Origin: Kappaphycus alvarezii
Lineage: Eukaryota > Rhodophyta > Florideophyceae > Gigartinales > Solieriaceae
NCBI GenBank assembly: GCA_002205965.3
Contig: NADL03000028.1
Location: 248,001 to 312,000 of the forward strand
Reading direction: 5' to 3'
Length of the DNA: 64,000 bases
Shown here in pieces: positions 1 to 12,840 of this stretch. A model generated the notes under the pieces. It made no database searches. It was given only the letters and a program-made list of their open reading frames with translations, and was not told the DNA's origin. How positions within the stretch are numbered: the first letter of the stretch is position 1; every line of letters begins with the position of its first letter. Made by a program: the position numbers and the translations under genes.

Positions 1-802
1 GCAACGTCCAGCCCATTTCCACACCTGTCACAATAGCAGGCGATATTCACGGCCAGTTTTACGATCTTCTTGAGCTTTTAAACAATGGAGGCCCATCCCC
101 GATATTCAATACCTTTTCATGGGCGATTTTGTCGACCGCGGCTTCAATTCCGTTGAGACTTTTCTGCTTCTGCTTACACTAAAGGTACGATGGCCAGACA
201 AGGTTACCCTCATTCGAGGCAATCACGAAAGTAGACAAATTACCCAAGTCTACGGTTTTTATGATGAATGCATGCGCAAGTATGGTAACGCAAACGTATG
301 GCGCTATTGCACTGAGGTCTTTGATTTTTTAGCCTGGGTGCACTTATCGACGATCGAGCCTTTTGTGTTCATGGTGGTTTATCACCGAGTATACGTGCGT
401 TGGATCAGATACGATCTATTGACAGAAAGCAGGAGGTCCCGCATGATGGAGCCATGTGTGATTTGCTATGGAGTGACCCGGAGGATGTCAAGGGCTGGGC
501 CTTTTCACCCCGAGGCGCGAGGCTTTCTATTTGGAGCCGATACCGTTGCCCAGTTCAACCACGTCAACGGCCTTGAACTCATTGCGAGGGCACATCAACT
601 CGTGATGGAAGGTTACAAGAACATGTTTGATGACACTTTAGTCACAGTCTGGTCGGCCCCCAACTATTGCTACCGTTGTGGAAACGTTGCTGCGATTCTG
701 ACCCTGGATGAAAAGCTGAACCGTTCGCTTAAGTTTCAGTGCAGCCCCTCAGGGATCCAACGCCGCCACTTCGAAACGGCCCCGCCCGAATACTTTTTGT
801 GA
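1..802 (+). CDS. PP2A-like Ser/Thr protein phosphatase catalytic subunit (PP4/PP6 class), 5' end outside window
   Basis: Catalytic subunit of the PPP phosphatase family, which dephosphorylates Ser/Thr in the cytosol and nucleus. The metal and phosphate motifs appear in order: GDIHG (about nt 40-55), GDFVDRG (119-142), RGNHES (about 212-230), HGG (about 370), [11 protein letters not shown] and [13 protein letters not shown], ending in the typical PxYFL carboxyl terminus. Wording is closest to PP4 ([19 protein letters not shown]), with PP6-like touches ([11 protein letters not shown]); I cannot separate the two. The reading frame breaks three times: near 110 (one base missing), in the T6 run at 325-330 (one T missing) and at 520 (one extra A). 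Between the second and third breaks the conserved protein is read in another frame. Full conservation on both sides argues for sequencing error. About 70 N-terminal residues lie upstream of the window. Confidence 0.95.
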
Positions 803-1466
803 ATAGCCTGCTAGCTCTGGAATGTAGTCTTTTACGTTGCCGTTCCTCCTACCACAAATACCGTCGTCGCGGCAAGCGCACTCGTCATCAAAATGCAGAG
901 TACAACGTGACAACACAGCAGTAGCTGGGGTAAGTCCCATCGCCGTATTTTGGGAAGCGGCTTTACGATACGAGGTGGTGTCAGAAGAGGCTACTTATCC
1001 CAAGGAAGTGTTCCATTTGGACTGCCGTCCGCGAAATAATCTCAGCTTACTCTGCAATCTTTGACTAATTCGTAATCGCTGAATTCGGCAAGGCACTAAA
1101 TCCCGGTATCCTAGTTACCAGATATATACGTAGATATCCGCATGAGGCTATATTTTGTCCTCGCTTATCCGTTCTCCTATATCTTTACTAAGGTGTAGTT
1201 CGAACAGGACGCAATGGGAACATGAGGGGTCCAAAAGATTTGAAAACAGCCAGATACGAGCAGGCAAGTAAAATCCGTCAACACTGCGATAGTCACTGGC
1301 TTGCAGCACATAGTCAGAGCCACTGCAATCGCAAAACTTTATACACAAACCAGGTAACCACTCAAAGACCCGTGCACCCCCTTTTGAACGAATTTTTGCA
1401 GATCGTTAGATGCCACTGTTGCTCAACCGCGGTCTTGGGAACCAGTGCTGAGGTTGAATTGAGAGT
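803..1466. other. intergenic spacer between convergent phosphatase and ferritin genes
   Basis: No gene recognised. The short open frames here have no family signature and overlap on both strands. The spacer contains the 3' ends of two convergent genes. Confidence 0.6.
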
Positions 1467-2209
1467 TTATTTGTTTTCATCCCGCAAAGTGAGGTCAATG
1501 TGGTAGACACCATGCGGAGTTCCTACGCGCTTGAGCTGGGCGACATAGTCGGCGGCAGTCTTGATGGCGTCAACCTGATGACCGAGGTAATCTTCAACAA
1601 AATCCTGCATCTGGGGATCATTAACAGACTCTGCGACCTGGTGCAGCTCCTTCAGTTTCAAGTAAACAAACTTTTCAAGCTGCAGGTGCAGATCCATGGC
1701 GTATACTGCGTCACTGGTGCCGTCGTCCATGGTGAATTTCATCTCGGGGACTGCAATTGGTTGCAACTCTACGGATCCGCCCCTTTGTTCTGAAACTTCA
1801 TAAACTCCTCGGCATGTTCCCTCTCTTCGTCGCTCTGCTCCTTGAAAAACTTGGCAAAACCTGGCAGTGCGACAGTATCCTTATCAAAATATGCCCAGAT
1901 GGCATGGTAAGCATAAGAAGCTGTGTACTCTACGTTGATATGACGATTGATGGCAGCCTCTTTCCTGAGTGTAGCCGACGTCACAACGAGTCTTGATGGC
2001 GATGTCACCCTCCGGGGTGAAACAAGACCTGCAAGACTCTCACCAGCGCCCTGAATGTCGACGTTTCCAAAGTCGATTGATGCTGTGTTGCCTGCCATGA
2101 GTGCCGGACAGGGCGGCGGGCGGATGTGGGGGTCGGGAGGGAACGTGGTTTGGACAGTGAGACCGACGGGCGTCGGAGGAATCAGGATGGGGGCGACGAA
2201 AGCAGTCAT
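1467..2209 (-). CDS. Ferritin, plant-type, probably plastid-targeted
   Basis: Iron-storage ferroxidase that would assemble into a 24-subunit shell. The start chosen is the ATG at 2209, giving a leader of about 65 residues rich in Pro, Thr and Ser with few acids, consistent with a plastid transit peptide, before the four-helix domain. Ferroxidase ligands are visible in [13 protein letters not shown] (first Glu), EEREHAEEF (Glu and His), LHLQLEKF (Glu) and [10 protein letters not shown] (Gln). The order and spacing match plant and animal H-type ferritins. One frame break lies at 1780-1786, inside a run of C: the first part ends [14 protein letters not shown], and the next frame continues [12 protein letters not shown], where ferritins have an NKRGG-type loop. 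One missing base explains it. Four copies of an octamer lie 177-240 bp upstream of the start. Confidence 0.95.
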
Positions 2210-2385
2210 GGTTGGTTCTTTGATGAGAGGATGCCGAGTTGGGGTTTGCCGAGTAAGGTGCGATCGAGGAAGTGCTGGGTGCAATGCGATGCGGTTGGGA
2301 TGGTAAAGGGATGTTTGCTCCTTATTGGAATGGGTGGCAGGTTGATGTGGACATCGCGGATGTCGGAGAGGCAGAGATTTCGAGT

Positions 2386-2449
2386 GGTTACACGAATATT
2401 GAGTGGTGATGTGTGTAACCATTGGGGTGTAACCTTGGCGCGTGTAACC
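2386..2449. promoter_or_regulatory. Cluster of four GTGTAACC octamers upstream of ferritin
   Basis: GGTTACAC at 2386-2393, then GTGTAACC at 2413-2420, 2427-2434 and 2442-2449. An 8-mer occurring four times in 64 bp is far above chance. It lies 177-240 bp upstream of the ferritin ATG, where a promoter would be. The bound factor is unknown; an iron or stress response is only a guess. Confidence 0.5.
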
Positions 2450-2529
2450 GTTGACCTCCCGTTCTGACAATATACTCGATACAGCGGTGGGATCAAAGGT
2501 GCTACAGTACAATGTTGCGGTGGCAAGCC

Positions 2530-4401
2530 GTACAATACTGTACGTACTGTACAGCTTTGCTTGATTGATTCACTCTAAGGAGCTTTTTGCATCACTTCGG
2601 TATCGTTCCTATACTTTACAGCACAGTACAGCGCCAGAAATATTTTGTCAGTGGGAAGCTCCGCGGAAATTTTTTGCATCATAATCAAGACTGAATCAGC
2701 GCCTGTGATATGACAAAATAAACTTTTATGACTTTTGCCAAAAGTTTGAATATTTTTCCAATTATTACCATTAGCGTACTCGCTGTGCCGTACACAGTCG
2801 TGTACTGTACAGCTGCTGTACTCTAGCTCATGTACCAAGGTAGAACGTACTGTAATATTTGGATATTTTTAAAACCTTGAAATTGGTCAAAGCACGCCAA
2901 TTTTTCCTGGCTGCCAGTTGAACACTCATGCAGTAGTCTTTACTGTACTGATACGTATTCTCGTGAATGTTTCCATGTCTGAACCGAGACAATACTTTTT
3001 TTGTCTGCGCTGGAACCTAATCAATTTGCGGCTGTTTTGAGTTCCACGCGACAAGGACAGCTGTCTCAGTAATCGTAGCGCCCAATTAATTTAATTTCAT
3101 CAAATGTAGAATTTTCGTTGAGCACTGAAAATACTGTATATTGAAGTGCCCGCTTGTGGAGTGCGGTTTTGCAGACAGTACAATCCATATTTGTCGACAG
3201 GAGTGCATGCGGGGTAAACCTATGCTGCGAGCCGGCACATTGTAGCCACAAAAAAAGATTGCACTATTGTACATCGCATAACTGTACTGTACATCATCCC
3301 TCCAAAAGGGTTCTTACTTTTTGCTGGGTTTTCATGACAGTAAGTACTTTACAGTCATATAGCAAATTTATCCTGCACTCACAACATCATATTTTAAGGC
3401 CACAAAAATAAGGTACGAATAGCGCAATTATAATTCGATTATTTCTATCATATTCAACTTTTTATTTTGCTGCAAGTTGCAATTTCAGAGGTAATAAAAA
3501 CTAATTAATTTCTACGGGGTGGGTGCACCCAACCGTACAATATATTTTGTTAATTTTTACTCATTATTTCTCTACTTGCGTGATGCAGCGCAGTGCAGCA
3601 TTTACACCCACTCACCTCAATCCCAAATGGAACATTTGGCCTCACTTCCGAAAACGACATTACTTTCAAAATATTCCGGTTCACAATCGACCATATCTTT
3701 CAAATATTAAACCATCCGACATTTCCCCCCTTTCAAAAAATTAATTACTCAAATTTCCCCTTATACTGTCGCATTTCTGTACGGGGGGAAAATTGGGGTG
3801 TTTTAATGATTGAAAAATAGGTTAGTCTATGTTCCAAAACGCATCAAATAATTGGTACAAGTGGTCATACAGTGAACAGTGAGTCTACGAAAGGGACTCA
3901 GTTCAGTATCATATCTCAGAAGTAATTTGTCTCTGTTTTCTATCCTTGTACTGAACTCAAGCAGGAATTGAGCGATAAAGAGGGCGTTCACCAATAGACC
4001 ACTCCAAGACTAAACTTCCAAGTTCAATCAGTACACTGTAATACCAATATCGATGCTTGCTGCGCTTGGTGTTGTACCGGTTACCCGTTTCCCGTTTGCC
4101 CGGGGTTAGGCGAGAACCAATGTGTAGCGGAAATACCATGATTGCCATCTCGTTTTGTTGCTTCACCAGATGAAAAGGTCCAAAGGTTTCAAACCGAACA
4201 AAGCAAACTTGGCTTTAAAAATTATAACCTTTCCAAACCTTTGAACTTTTTCTTTATTTATGTACAAGGAACGTTACAAACTATTGAATAAAAAATATAA
4301 CTTTCTATCGCACGTGCTACCCTGGCCACAACTCCTTCTCTTTCAGGTCCGCATTCCACTGCACACATTTGCACCTTTGCACAATTATTGTGAAGGAAAG
4401 C
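2530..4401. other. Noncoding region with palindromic GTACTGTAC tracts
   Basis: AT-rich intergenic DNA without a recognisable gene. It carries several CTGTAC/GTACAG tracts (about 2530-2555, 2802-2822, 3283-3294). Small open frames between 2575 and 4166 have no family signature and probably are not genes. Confidence 0.5.
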
Positions 4402-4421
4402 GTGTAAACGACACTCACAAT

Positions 4422-4482
4422 GTGTAACCTTGCAGGTTCAATCAGTGTGTAACCTAGCAGAGTGTAACCTAGCTGGTTACAC
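4422..4482. promoter_or_regulatory. Second cluster of GTGTAACC octamers, mirror order
   Basis: GTGTAACC at 4422-4429, 4447-4454 and 4462-4469, then the reverse complement GGTTACAC at 4475-4482; a near copy (GTGTAAAC) is at 4402-4409. Three direct plus one inverted copy is the same make-up as the cluster upstream of ferritin, in mirror order. No gene is recognised on either side, so what it would control is unknown. Confidence 0.45.
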
Positions 4483-7073
4483 ATTGCTTGAATTATTCTG
4501 CAGTCACTTGTCGCGAGCCCCGATGCGCATGGACGACGAAGTACATCCGGTTAGATCTTAACCGTATAGATAGGACGTGCGCAGTCCCCAGTAGATACTG
4601 AACGCATTAAACTTCTTTCCTTCCTTTCTCTCAATCGATAAGCCAATTGATGTAGAAATGAAAGCTGTCAAATGCACGCCCCTCGACTTTCCCGATCGAA
4701 TTTCATTCTTTACGCCTCACGGAAATAAATGCATTTGACTGAATTTAAAAGGCATACAGGCGCCTGAGTCTTTCCTGAATGAAAATCACAGGATCATCTT
4801 TTGAGCCCTTCCGCAATAAAAGCTCAATCCCCTAAATTGCGAATCTTTCCCGGTATAGTGATTCCCTTCAAACTCTCTTCTTATAGCATCCAAATGTTAC
4901 AACACCAAACTCTGAGGTAAAGTGTCCTTTGCACATACCGCGTGGAACTCAACTGTGTGCGCATCTGAAAAACTTCCTTGCAGCCGATGTTAAAAATCAA
5001 TCTGTGCAAATATCCTTCCCTTACCAATGGCCATCTCTGTGTACTATAATTTGTCGCACAACACTGTGCCGAACGTTATGCCCTCGAACTTAGACTCCAC
5101 GATGTAGTTCTTCAAGCAAACATAACATACTTTTCACGACTTTGTCACCTTTCTCTGCTCTTGTAATCTGCGTTGCATGCAACGGTCCAGGTATCGCCAT
5201 GGCCATAAAATTTTTCTCTAGCACATTCTCACGTTTCCTTCCGTATCCACTTTTAAATATTTTTCTGATTTTGTGTTACTGCGACAGATTTTTCAGCTAA
5301 TACTCAAACTCATCACAGTATGTCGAAAAATACCCAGAGAAATCAGTACACTGCACTGTATCCCGCATAACGCATTAGCCGCGTGGATATAACCGACCAC
5401 ATCTTCCATGGATTAAAATAACCCAAAAATTTCCCCTGTACTGTACTGTACTGTACATTGAACAACATGGTGCTGTATTCATGCCTCACAAACTGTAATC
5501 AACAAAGCAAAGAAGAAAGACTCTCTTCACTGTACAGTATACAGTATTACAATTTACCTGCCTCACCCTGCCTGACCAGAATTCATCTAATTTCAATGCC
5601 AAATGTCGAGTCACCATCTATCACTGTCCACGTGCTGGTACAGTTTCGCAGGCAATACTAAACCACTCTTGGCTCTACTTTTTCACTCCCTATTGTAATA
5701 GATCATACTGTGCGCACTTCAGCCCTCGAAAGTCTAGGCAGCAGTGTTCTGATTCCACAAAGGACATCGACAATTTTCATTTTAACAACATAACAATGCG
5801 TTCTGCAATCCATGCAAGACACGTAGGCGGCAATGTACCCTTCTCACGTTAAACTTTTGTTTTTTTCACATTTCAGACTACAGCCGGGCCTTTTTAATCA
5901 CAAGAGGGTGGTCACTTTCTTAAAGGTTTATGAAGCATTAAGAGGGTAATAAACAAGCGGTATAATTGATGTTCGCAAAAGCCACTGCATTCGTGCCCAA
6001 CCCTTGCACCTGTATCGTAAGCATTTTATGATAAAGGTATGGTTGTCAACAACTGCCCTTTCCCGTCCTCCAATTTCACATCGCAAGTGAAGGGCAGAGC
6101 ATTCTCCCCACAAATTTGCGAACCATTGCCAACCGCTCGAAAAGATATTTTTATAAGTTTTACTCCGCAGGTCGCCCGAGTCTGCACATGATCCTTCTAG
6201 GTAAACAAATGGGGCCAGATTTCGAGACATGACATCATGCCAGCACTTTGCGCGCTTAACCATTATACGCTCGATGTCACCTTATGAAGAAGGTAATCAT
6301 TTAAACGCTGCTGGTTGTGCTCTGAAAATCTCGGGACCAATGAAGTGTATAATCAAAGAAAAGGCACGATCGGTAGCCGGCCGAGCATTGGACTAGTACT
6401 TCAGAGTGGGGGCTGTTCTCCTTGAACGACATGCCGCGTTGATGGTCACCTTCAACGCGACTTGCTGAACGGGCTACCAGCTATTGAATATATGACAGAA
6501 ATGCCCCATTAAGCACACTGTATTGCAGTTCCCGACTCATGGTTTGAACTCAATTTCGTAGCACTCCCAACCTTTTCACCATACGCGGCGAATCAACTCC
6601 AATTACTGGCGAGATTCATCCAGAACAACACCAGTTTTCTGTTGGACGGGTCTTGAGTCACTCCTAATGCCGCAACACGTATGTTCCAGAGAACCTTCGT
6701 TCTCAAGGTACATCACGGGAAAGGTCTGATGCTTTACCTTTGAAAGATATATGCGATCTATCCCATAGTTTTCCAGACAACCACAATCGACCCAGAAAGG
6801 TATGCAGACACAGTAATGGGGAAGATACATCAGTATCCATGCAAATCAGAACTCGTCTCCGTAATTTCTAGCTCATCCCCACCTACCATTGATCCTTCAC
6901 ACCAAAATAACCACCTACCCCTTTTCAAGTGGGGGAACGTTCGGGTTAGTTTACTGCAAGTGGAACATAGAATGAGATTCCATTAGCCTGCGCAGTGTGG
7001 CGGCGGCGGAAAAACACTATGGTGAAAACGGGCGTGCTATGGAAAGCCGACTAAAAAGTTGCTGCGAGCCCTG
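4483..7073. other. Noncoding region, no gene recognised
   Basis: Only short open frames with no domain signature (for example 5928-6263 on the minus strand). The one clear pattern is a CTGTA tandem tract at about 5437-5456, with a shorter one near 5531-5546. Confidence 0.5.
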
Positions 7074-7460
7074 TCACCACTCGGCATTCGAAGCAATCAT
7101 TAACGTAGAATGCCCCCGTAGGAGTGTGTCCCTGACCTTGGGGAATTGGTCCTTGGCACAATTAGCGACTGAGCGTGCCACCTCCGTCGCGAGAGAAAAG
7201 GCATCTTGGTGCCAGCCGCCAAGGGTGGAGATTGTGACGGGAAGCAGCCGATTCCTGCCAATCACTCCAGCAACAAACTCCTGGTATTTCTGGAGCTTTT
7301 CTGCATAGGCGACTTTCAAGCTGACGAGAGAGTTGACGGTCCTCGTCCTCCGATGAGAGGTATGATACAGTACATGCACTGTGCGCACGATGCCCTTTAC
7401 ACTCTGTTCAATTACAGTGATCTCGTGAATCACTTGGGAGATCAGAATGGAGGTCGATAG
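7074..7460 (-). pseudogene. 3' fragment of a LINE-type (non-LTR) retrotransposon polyprotein
   Basis: The minus-strand frame encodes a helix ending in KLQKYQEF, then LLPVTISTLGGWHQDA, then RDTLLRGHSTLMIASN. This matches the C-terminal block that follows the reverse transcriptase in some algal and plant non-LTR elements (a K-x-x-KY helix, then F/L-LP-(V/F)-x-x-(S/E)T-(L/F)GG, then L-x-RH). The frame extends upstream to 7631 but that part is not recognised. No RT motif is attached, so this is a truncated copy. It could be a different subfamily from the LINE at 44-46.7 kb. Confidence 0.5.
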
Positions 7461-7631
7461 AACCTCTTGACGTCCTGCTCTCGGTACTTGTCCATTCTTG
7501 GTTGGCCTCAGTTGCCATCGGGATCTTTGCAGTGGCGCGCCTCTTTGGGTGATTAGACTGCTCTCTTTCTTAATAAAGGTAGCCCGCCGGAGACGATCTG
7601 TACGGCAACGGGACAAGGCATCCCCGTACAT

Positions 7632-9556
7632 TGCCTACAGGGAATCCACTCGGAGCTCTACCCTTTACTCTTGCCTTCGTCTATACCCCTTTAACTGTTC
7701 TTTTACAAACTCTCTCTCTCCAGCCTGAAACCTGCTGTTTATTCTGCAGAGGGTGCCAAGGGGTTGACAAGTGTGACATCTAAGTGTGTACTTACACTAG
7801 AGAGAAACATAGACTTTTATTATCAGCTTAAATAGGTGAAACAGTTCGCACCCATTCGCCGAACTATCCAATCTGAAGATATCCGCCCGTCTTTTCTTTC
7901 GAGTGTTTGTGCATTGCATCTGAATTTTTATCCTCCACGAACGGTCCCGAGAGTCTAGGCGTGGAGTATGTAAGCAAGGACGCAGTCTTCCCTTCGGAAT
8001 GAAGGACGCTGATCTTAAAGTCAACAAAGTGATTGTCTGATTGTACAAAAAGCTACTCGTTATGTTTGAGTGGGTCTGCTAAACATACCCAAACCGCCAA
8101 CGACTAAACCGATGCCTGCACCTACAGACGGAAAGAATGAAGATTTCCCTACCGGAACTGTGGCAGACAAAGGCGGTGATTGCTTTAATACTCCCATTGT
8201 AAGTGAGATGCTCAGAAAAAGCGAAGACGACGAAGTCAACTGCTCCGGATGAGCGACATTGATAGCAACAAGCAGGTATGCCGGACTCAGGAACCTCTTG
8301 CCGTCAGAAAGAGAGGCAGAGGTAAGTGACGCAGAGTTCGCTGAGCGGTGCAAAAATTGATGAAGAAAGAGAACAATCTACTCGCAATTCTCCCAGTTTG
8401 GGGTTCTATGATCACTGGAGGCGCGTGCTGACATTTCACTTGAAAAGGCCATAGCCAAAAGCGTTAAAAATTCCCACCAGACATAGGCGATCGATCTACA
8501 GGTTGGGAGAGGACATGAGTATCCGTCACCCGTGCCCGCGCTTTATGAGACGCGAGGAACGCTGAGCGCGGCGGGATAAAGGTTATATAAAGAAAATCAA
8601 AGCAACAGAAGAGAGAAAAAGATATGGTCAAAAGAGGTAGTTGATGATGATTTACACCAGTGTTGAGGATGTAGTCTTGGACAAACTAGCTAGAGGTATC
8701 GGTTTTCATATGGTATAAAGTACACTTTAGGTCTCTGAAATAGATAGTATGGCGACAACTTTTGCGAAATGAGAGAGTTTTGGTAGGAGGAAAAGTCTAA
8801 GACTAGTTCAAGGTGTGTAGCACAGGATGCCTAGCATAGAAAACAAGAAAGAAACCGTAACTTGTTGCAGTCTAGAATGTGTGTGTTTTTGTCTGTTAAT
8901 TTGCTTGTTGTTGCGCAATTTGCTCTGTCTGCTCGGTCGGTTTGCATTAGATATGAGGGATGCATTGAGTAACTTAGTGCCTTGAGAGAATATCAGCTTT
9001 GCTAAGGCGTGAAGGAAACCTTGAAAAACCCATACTGAAGGGGAGGACCGAGCTCGCAGGAACGTAAAGCTACGATGAAAAGCTCGACTCTAAACATGAG
9101 GCAGAGAGAGCGATAATACTTAGATTAATCGCTCCGTAATTTACGCCAGGGAAAGACAGTTCGAGTGAGGTTAGAAAAAGATACAGAGAAGCAGTGGTCG
9201 GGTCGTTGAGAAAATGGTAGATAATCCCGAATTGTTCTTGGATACCATTTCAAGCCCAATCGGAATGTCCTGGTGAAGCGCTGAGAATGAGTCTTCGAGA
9301 GATTCTTCAGCCATCCTTGAGAGATGTCGACCGATGAGCTTTAGGTGGGTTAAGGTGCAATGTGAACTTTCTTAGAATCAGTGTAATTGCACTAATGCTA
9401 ACCCAAGATTTAACGTGTTGAATCCTGGGCAGGTCTTACAGATCAATGCGCGAGCCTAAAACTACGAAAGCCACCTGTTTCCCTCTGTCGATGCCCCCGC
9501 ATCCATTATTCTTACGATTACTTCATTTGGTTGCTTCGTGTTGCCAACACCACAGC
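7632..9556. other. Noncoding region, no gene recognised
   Basis: A minus-strand frame at 8060-8353 encodes a Ser-rich peptide with two hydrophobic stretches but no known family. From 8350 to 9556 there is no convincing open frame on either strand. Confidence 0.45.
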
Positions 9557-9803
9557 TGTGACGGCTTAAAATATCTGCGAGACCCAATTTAAATGAATGT
9601 GACAGTTTAAAGTTCCTGCAAGTCTTAATTAGAATGAATAATGTTCAAATGGTCGTTTGATATCTGGATAATCTCTAAATGGTCGTGAAAAGGGCACAAG
9701 GTGGGTTATTTAGGTGAGAATTCTGCTCAAGGTGCGGAAAAAAGGGGGGGTATCAAACTTTCAGAAGAACAGCTCTAGTAAAGAAATTATCTCGGTCGTT
9801 GCA
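9557..9803 (+). repeat. Left LTR of the gypsy element, with internal 41-bp duplication
   Basis: 9598-9803 aligns with 15,369-15,573 over about 205 bp; shared blocks include GGGTTATTTAGGTGAGAA and CTCAAGGTGCGGAA, and similarity stops at GTTGCA in both. An extra imperfect copy of its first 41 bp (TGTGAC...ATGAA) precedes it at 9557-9597. Ends resemble TG...CA. A polypurine run (A6G7) lies inside the repeat, so the exact LTR start is uncertain. Confidence 0.65.
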
Positions 9804-10149
9804 CTGGTATCATCGCTGTTTCGAGCCTCGAAAGTGGTCGCACTGGTGAATATCTAATATGTGTGTTTTCGGCATTGCTTACTGTCCCATGGGGGTATAA
9901 TAATGAGGTGTAAGATGTCTGAGTTCTCACAGAATTATGCGGTCCCCTGAGTGAGGTGGGGTGTTGAAATGGGCAGTGTGTTCACTCAGTGCACTGGTAG
10001 AATCGGTTCTCAGTATTGGAGCTCGTAATTATTCTGTATAGATCAACCTTAAACCGAATAGGCCGGAAGCCTTCAGTGGAAATAGGGACTTCTTGATTGT
10101 GGGCACAAAGTGGAACAATAATTCAATTTAATTCAAATGGCAAATGATA

Positions 10150-10845
10150 ATGCAAATATCTCCGAAAAGGTCCTAATTTTGCTTGCTACGACTCTCCTTG
10201 TTAACACGGTAGCCATATGGTGGTATACATTGTTGAGGGCAAGGAATGGTCCACAACCTTGGTAAGAGTTTACCGGCGCAATTAGTAAATAATTTGTTCC
10301 CGAAGACCATGAGTGGCGGGCTAGGGATACACTCCGGTCATGCAAACAGAGTGGATCTTTGCTGAACATTTAGCTACCTTCCGTACCATTGTGTTAGCCA
10401 TCCACGACATGAGTCCAAGCGAGAAGAGACACAAGTTCGTCAGCGGATTGAAAGCGAACATTCAGTTCAAGCAAGCTACGTAGATTTCGAAGAGGCCACC
10501 AAAATAGTTCCTCGAGTTCAGGCGGCATTTTGTGGAATGTCCTCACCATCGTCTTTTGTGTCCAGATCGGTTCCACCAACTTCTTCCTCTTCGTCGACTC
10601 CCGTTCCAATGGAAATAGAAAACACTCATTTGGGTCTGTCCAAGCGCTAGAGAAGGCGTTTGGAGGATATTCGAAACAACGCTTTTTTCTTGTGTCACAA
10701 GGTCGGACGCCGACTGTGGAAGCTCCGTAAGAGTAGTAGTATTCCAAACACCTCTGTTGCAGATATTGAGGCATATTTGGCGTCCGAAAAGCACGGTAAC
10801 ATTGTAGATGATGGTTGCTCGGAAAACTAAATGGTTCCCTAAAAT
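10150..10845 (+). pseudogene. gypsy gag remnant
   Basis: The frame shows an IWWYTLL...QPW-stop-EF block, then FVPEDHEWRARDTL, then IHDMSPSEKRHKFVSGLK, the usual order of a retrotransposon gag domain. It ends with a degenerate zinc knuckle (FFLCHKVGRRLWKLRK, with two Cys lost and the His changed) and a stop at about 10,830. Several in-frame stops are present. Confidence 0.7.
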
Positions 10846-11260
10846 TAAGAAGTGCACGTTAGAAGAACTTCACGAATCAAGCGTGTCTTTGCAAAGTTTG
10901 CGCGTTGCAAATTTTGCCGAAGTCATGTGTGTCCATTAATGGTTATGAATGGTACCTATAAATTTGCACCCGTTAGAGTACTAAAAGATGACTGATGTAC
11001 GTTGAATGTAATTTCCAAGGAGTTTGCAGATGATAGTCGTGAACAACTTAACTAAACTTCGATTCCGATATGAGATATTCAATCTAAGCAGGGTGCAAAG
11101 GAAATTACGGGATAGATGATAGCTAACGGTACAATTGTAATTGGGTCTTATTCTTATGCTGTAAATTGGGTTTAGCTGATTGCCGTTACGACGTTTTACT
11201 GGCATGGCATGACATATGGAAGGGAATCGGAGCACAGACTAGAAGGGCAGCACAATAACA

Positions 11261-12760
11261 TTGAGGAATGATGTGCTCAGTGTTGAAGCTGTTACAAGCA
11301 CGTCGCCAACACAGGTCAGTTTGCTTAAAGTTAAGCGCTTTCTCAAAATACTGCGCCATCCAAAACGGGGTGTTGAAATACACCATGCCGTGAAAATTTC
11401 TTCTTCACAGTACTCCACACCGCAGTATGATTTAAGCGAAAAAGCTGAACTACGTAACAGTGAAGAGCAGGATATTTGGGAGCTCCTGCAGGAATATAGT
11501 GCTATGTTTCAGGATGAAATGCCAGCTGGCTTACCTCCCAAACGTGATGTGTTCCATGAAATTTTGAACTTGCTTTATATGAGGCCACTACGTCGCCCAT
11601 TATATCAGTTGTCACCTGCGGACCTTTTGGCACCTCGAGAGTATTAGGAAAAGCTTCTGCGTATTGGGAAGCTTCACCCGAGATGATCACCTCATGGTTT
11701 ACCCTTTTTTGTCAAGCAATTGGGCCTCGCGTTACGTGGAGTTGTGGATTATAGAGGAATTGATCGAATAACAAAACGCAACGATGCACCTCTACCAGGA
11801 TGAGATGAAATATATGATCGGCTGGGAAAAGCGCATTTCTTCTCGAAGCTGGATTTGATGACAGGGTTTCATCAAGTCCGTTTACGGCCGTCGGGCATCG
11901 AGAAAAACCGTTTAACACAAAACGGCAATTTGAGTACCTCCTTATGCCAATGGGACTGTGTATTACTTCCGCAACATTTCAGTCGCTCATGAATCGCGTT
12001 TTTCATGATTGCATCAACCTGTTCCTTGTGGTATATCAATGATATTATGATCTACAGAGATACAAGAGAAAAGCACCTGCACCACATCCGTACCGTTTTG
12101 GATCTCCTATGCGAGTACAAACTATACGCATCGCCCAAGAAGTGCACATTTACGAAACAGAGATAGAGTTCCTCGCGCATATTGTTGCCCGTGAGGGCGC
12201 CCGTGTGCATCCGAACGAGGTATAAGTTAGCAAAAACTGGCCGCGACCGATCAATCTGACGGAAATTCGTAGTTCCCTTGGACTCGTTCAGGTCTTCCGC
12301 CGTTTCATTCCCAGCTTTTCGACTTGGGTCGCACCGTTCGGTGTTTCTGCGGAAGCATTCTGGGGTTCAGAAATGGGACGCGACGGCGCAGGCCTCGTTT
12401 AAAGATTTGAAAGTTGCTTTAAAGACTGCACCTATTCTAGCCCCCCGGACTGGTTCCGCCCATTCTGCGTCATATTGATGCATCGCAGCGGGCTATTGGG
12501 TGACTTTGAACCAAATGGATGATCAAGGTCGGTAGAGGGTGCCGCCCTATGCTTCCAAGAAATTGAGGGCGGTGGAGAAGAATTATACAGCCAATGAGGG
12601 AGAGCTTCTGGCCCTGGTGTGGGCATTGCAACGTTTTCGTCCCTACCTTGAAGGATAGACGTTTCGAAGTTCTGACCGACAACCAAGAAGAATTTCATAA
12701 CAAAGAAGAATTTAATGACCAGCAAACCTTTTAATCGCCGGGAGGCTCGTTGGGTAGACC
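11261..12760 (+). pseudogene. gypsy reverse transcriptase and RNase H remnant
   Basis: EYSAMFQDEMPAGLPPKRDV (about 11,490-11,550) is the standard start of the gypsy RT region. It is followed by LVVDYRG-like, KLDLMTGFHQVRL and YINDIMIY. The last is the catalytic YxDD box with its first Asp replaced by Asn. RNase H follows near 12,470-12,660. Multiple stops and frameshifts. Confidence 0.8.
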
Positions 12761-12840
12761 AGCTTGCTTCGTTTAAAAATTCGCGAAATTAACTTGGTCC
12801 GAGGGAAGGTTCATGTGCTTGGGGACTCATTGCCCCGCAA

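Noticed and set aside
749..940. Minus-strand open frame over the phosphatase 3' end
   Set aside because: It lies opposite conserved phosphatase coding sequence and has no family signature.
1500..2306. Plus-strand open frames over ferritin
   Set aside because: Shadows of the ferritin gene in other frames.
10394..10857. Minus-strand open frames of 104-126 codons
   Set aside because: Antisense of the gypsy gag remnant, which gives a clear plus-strand domain.
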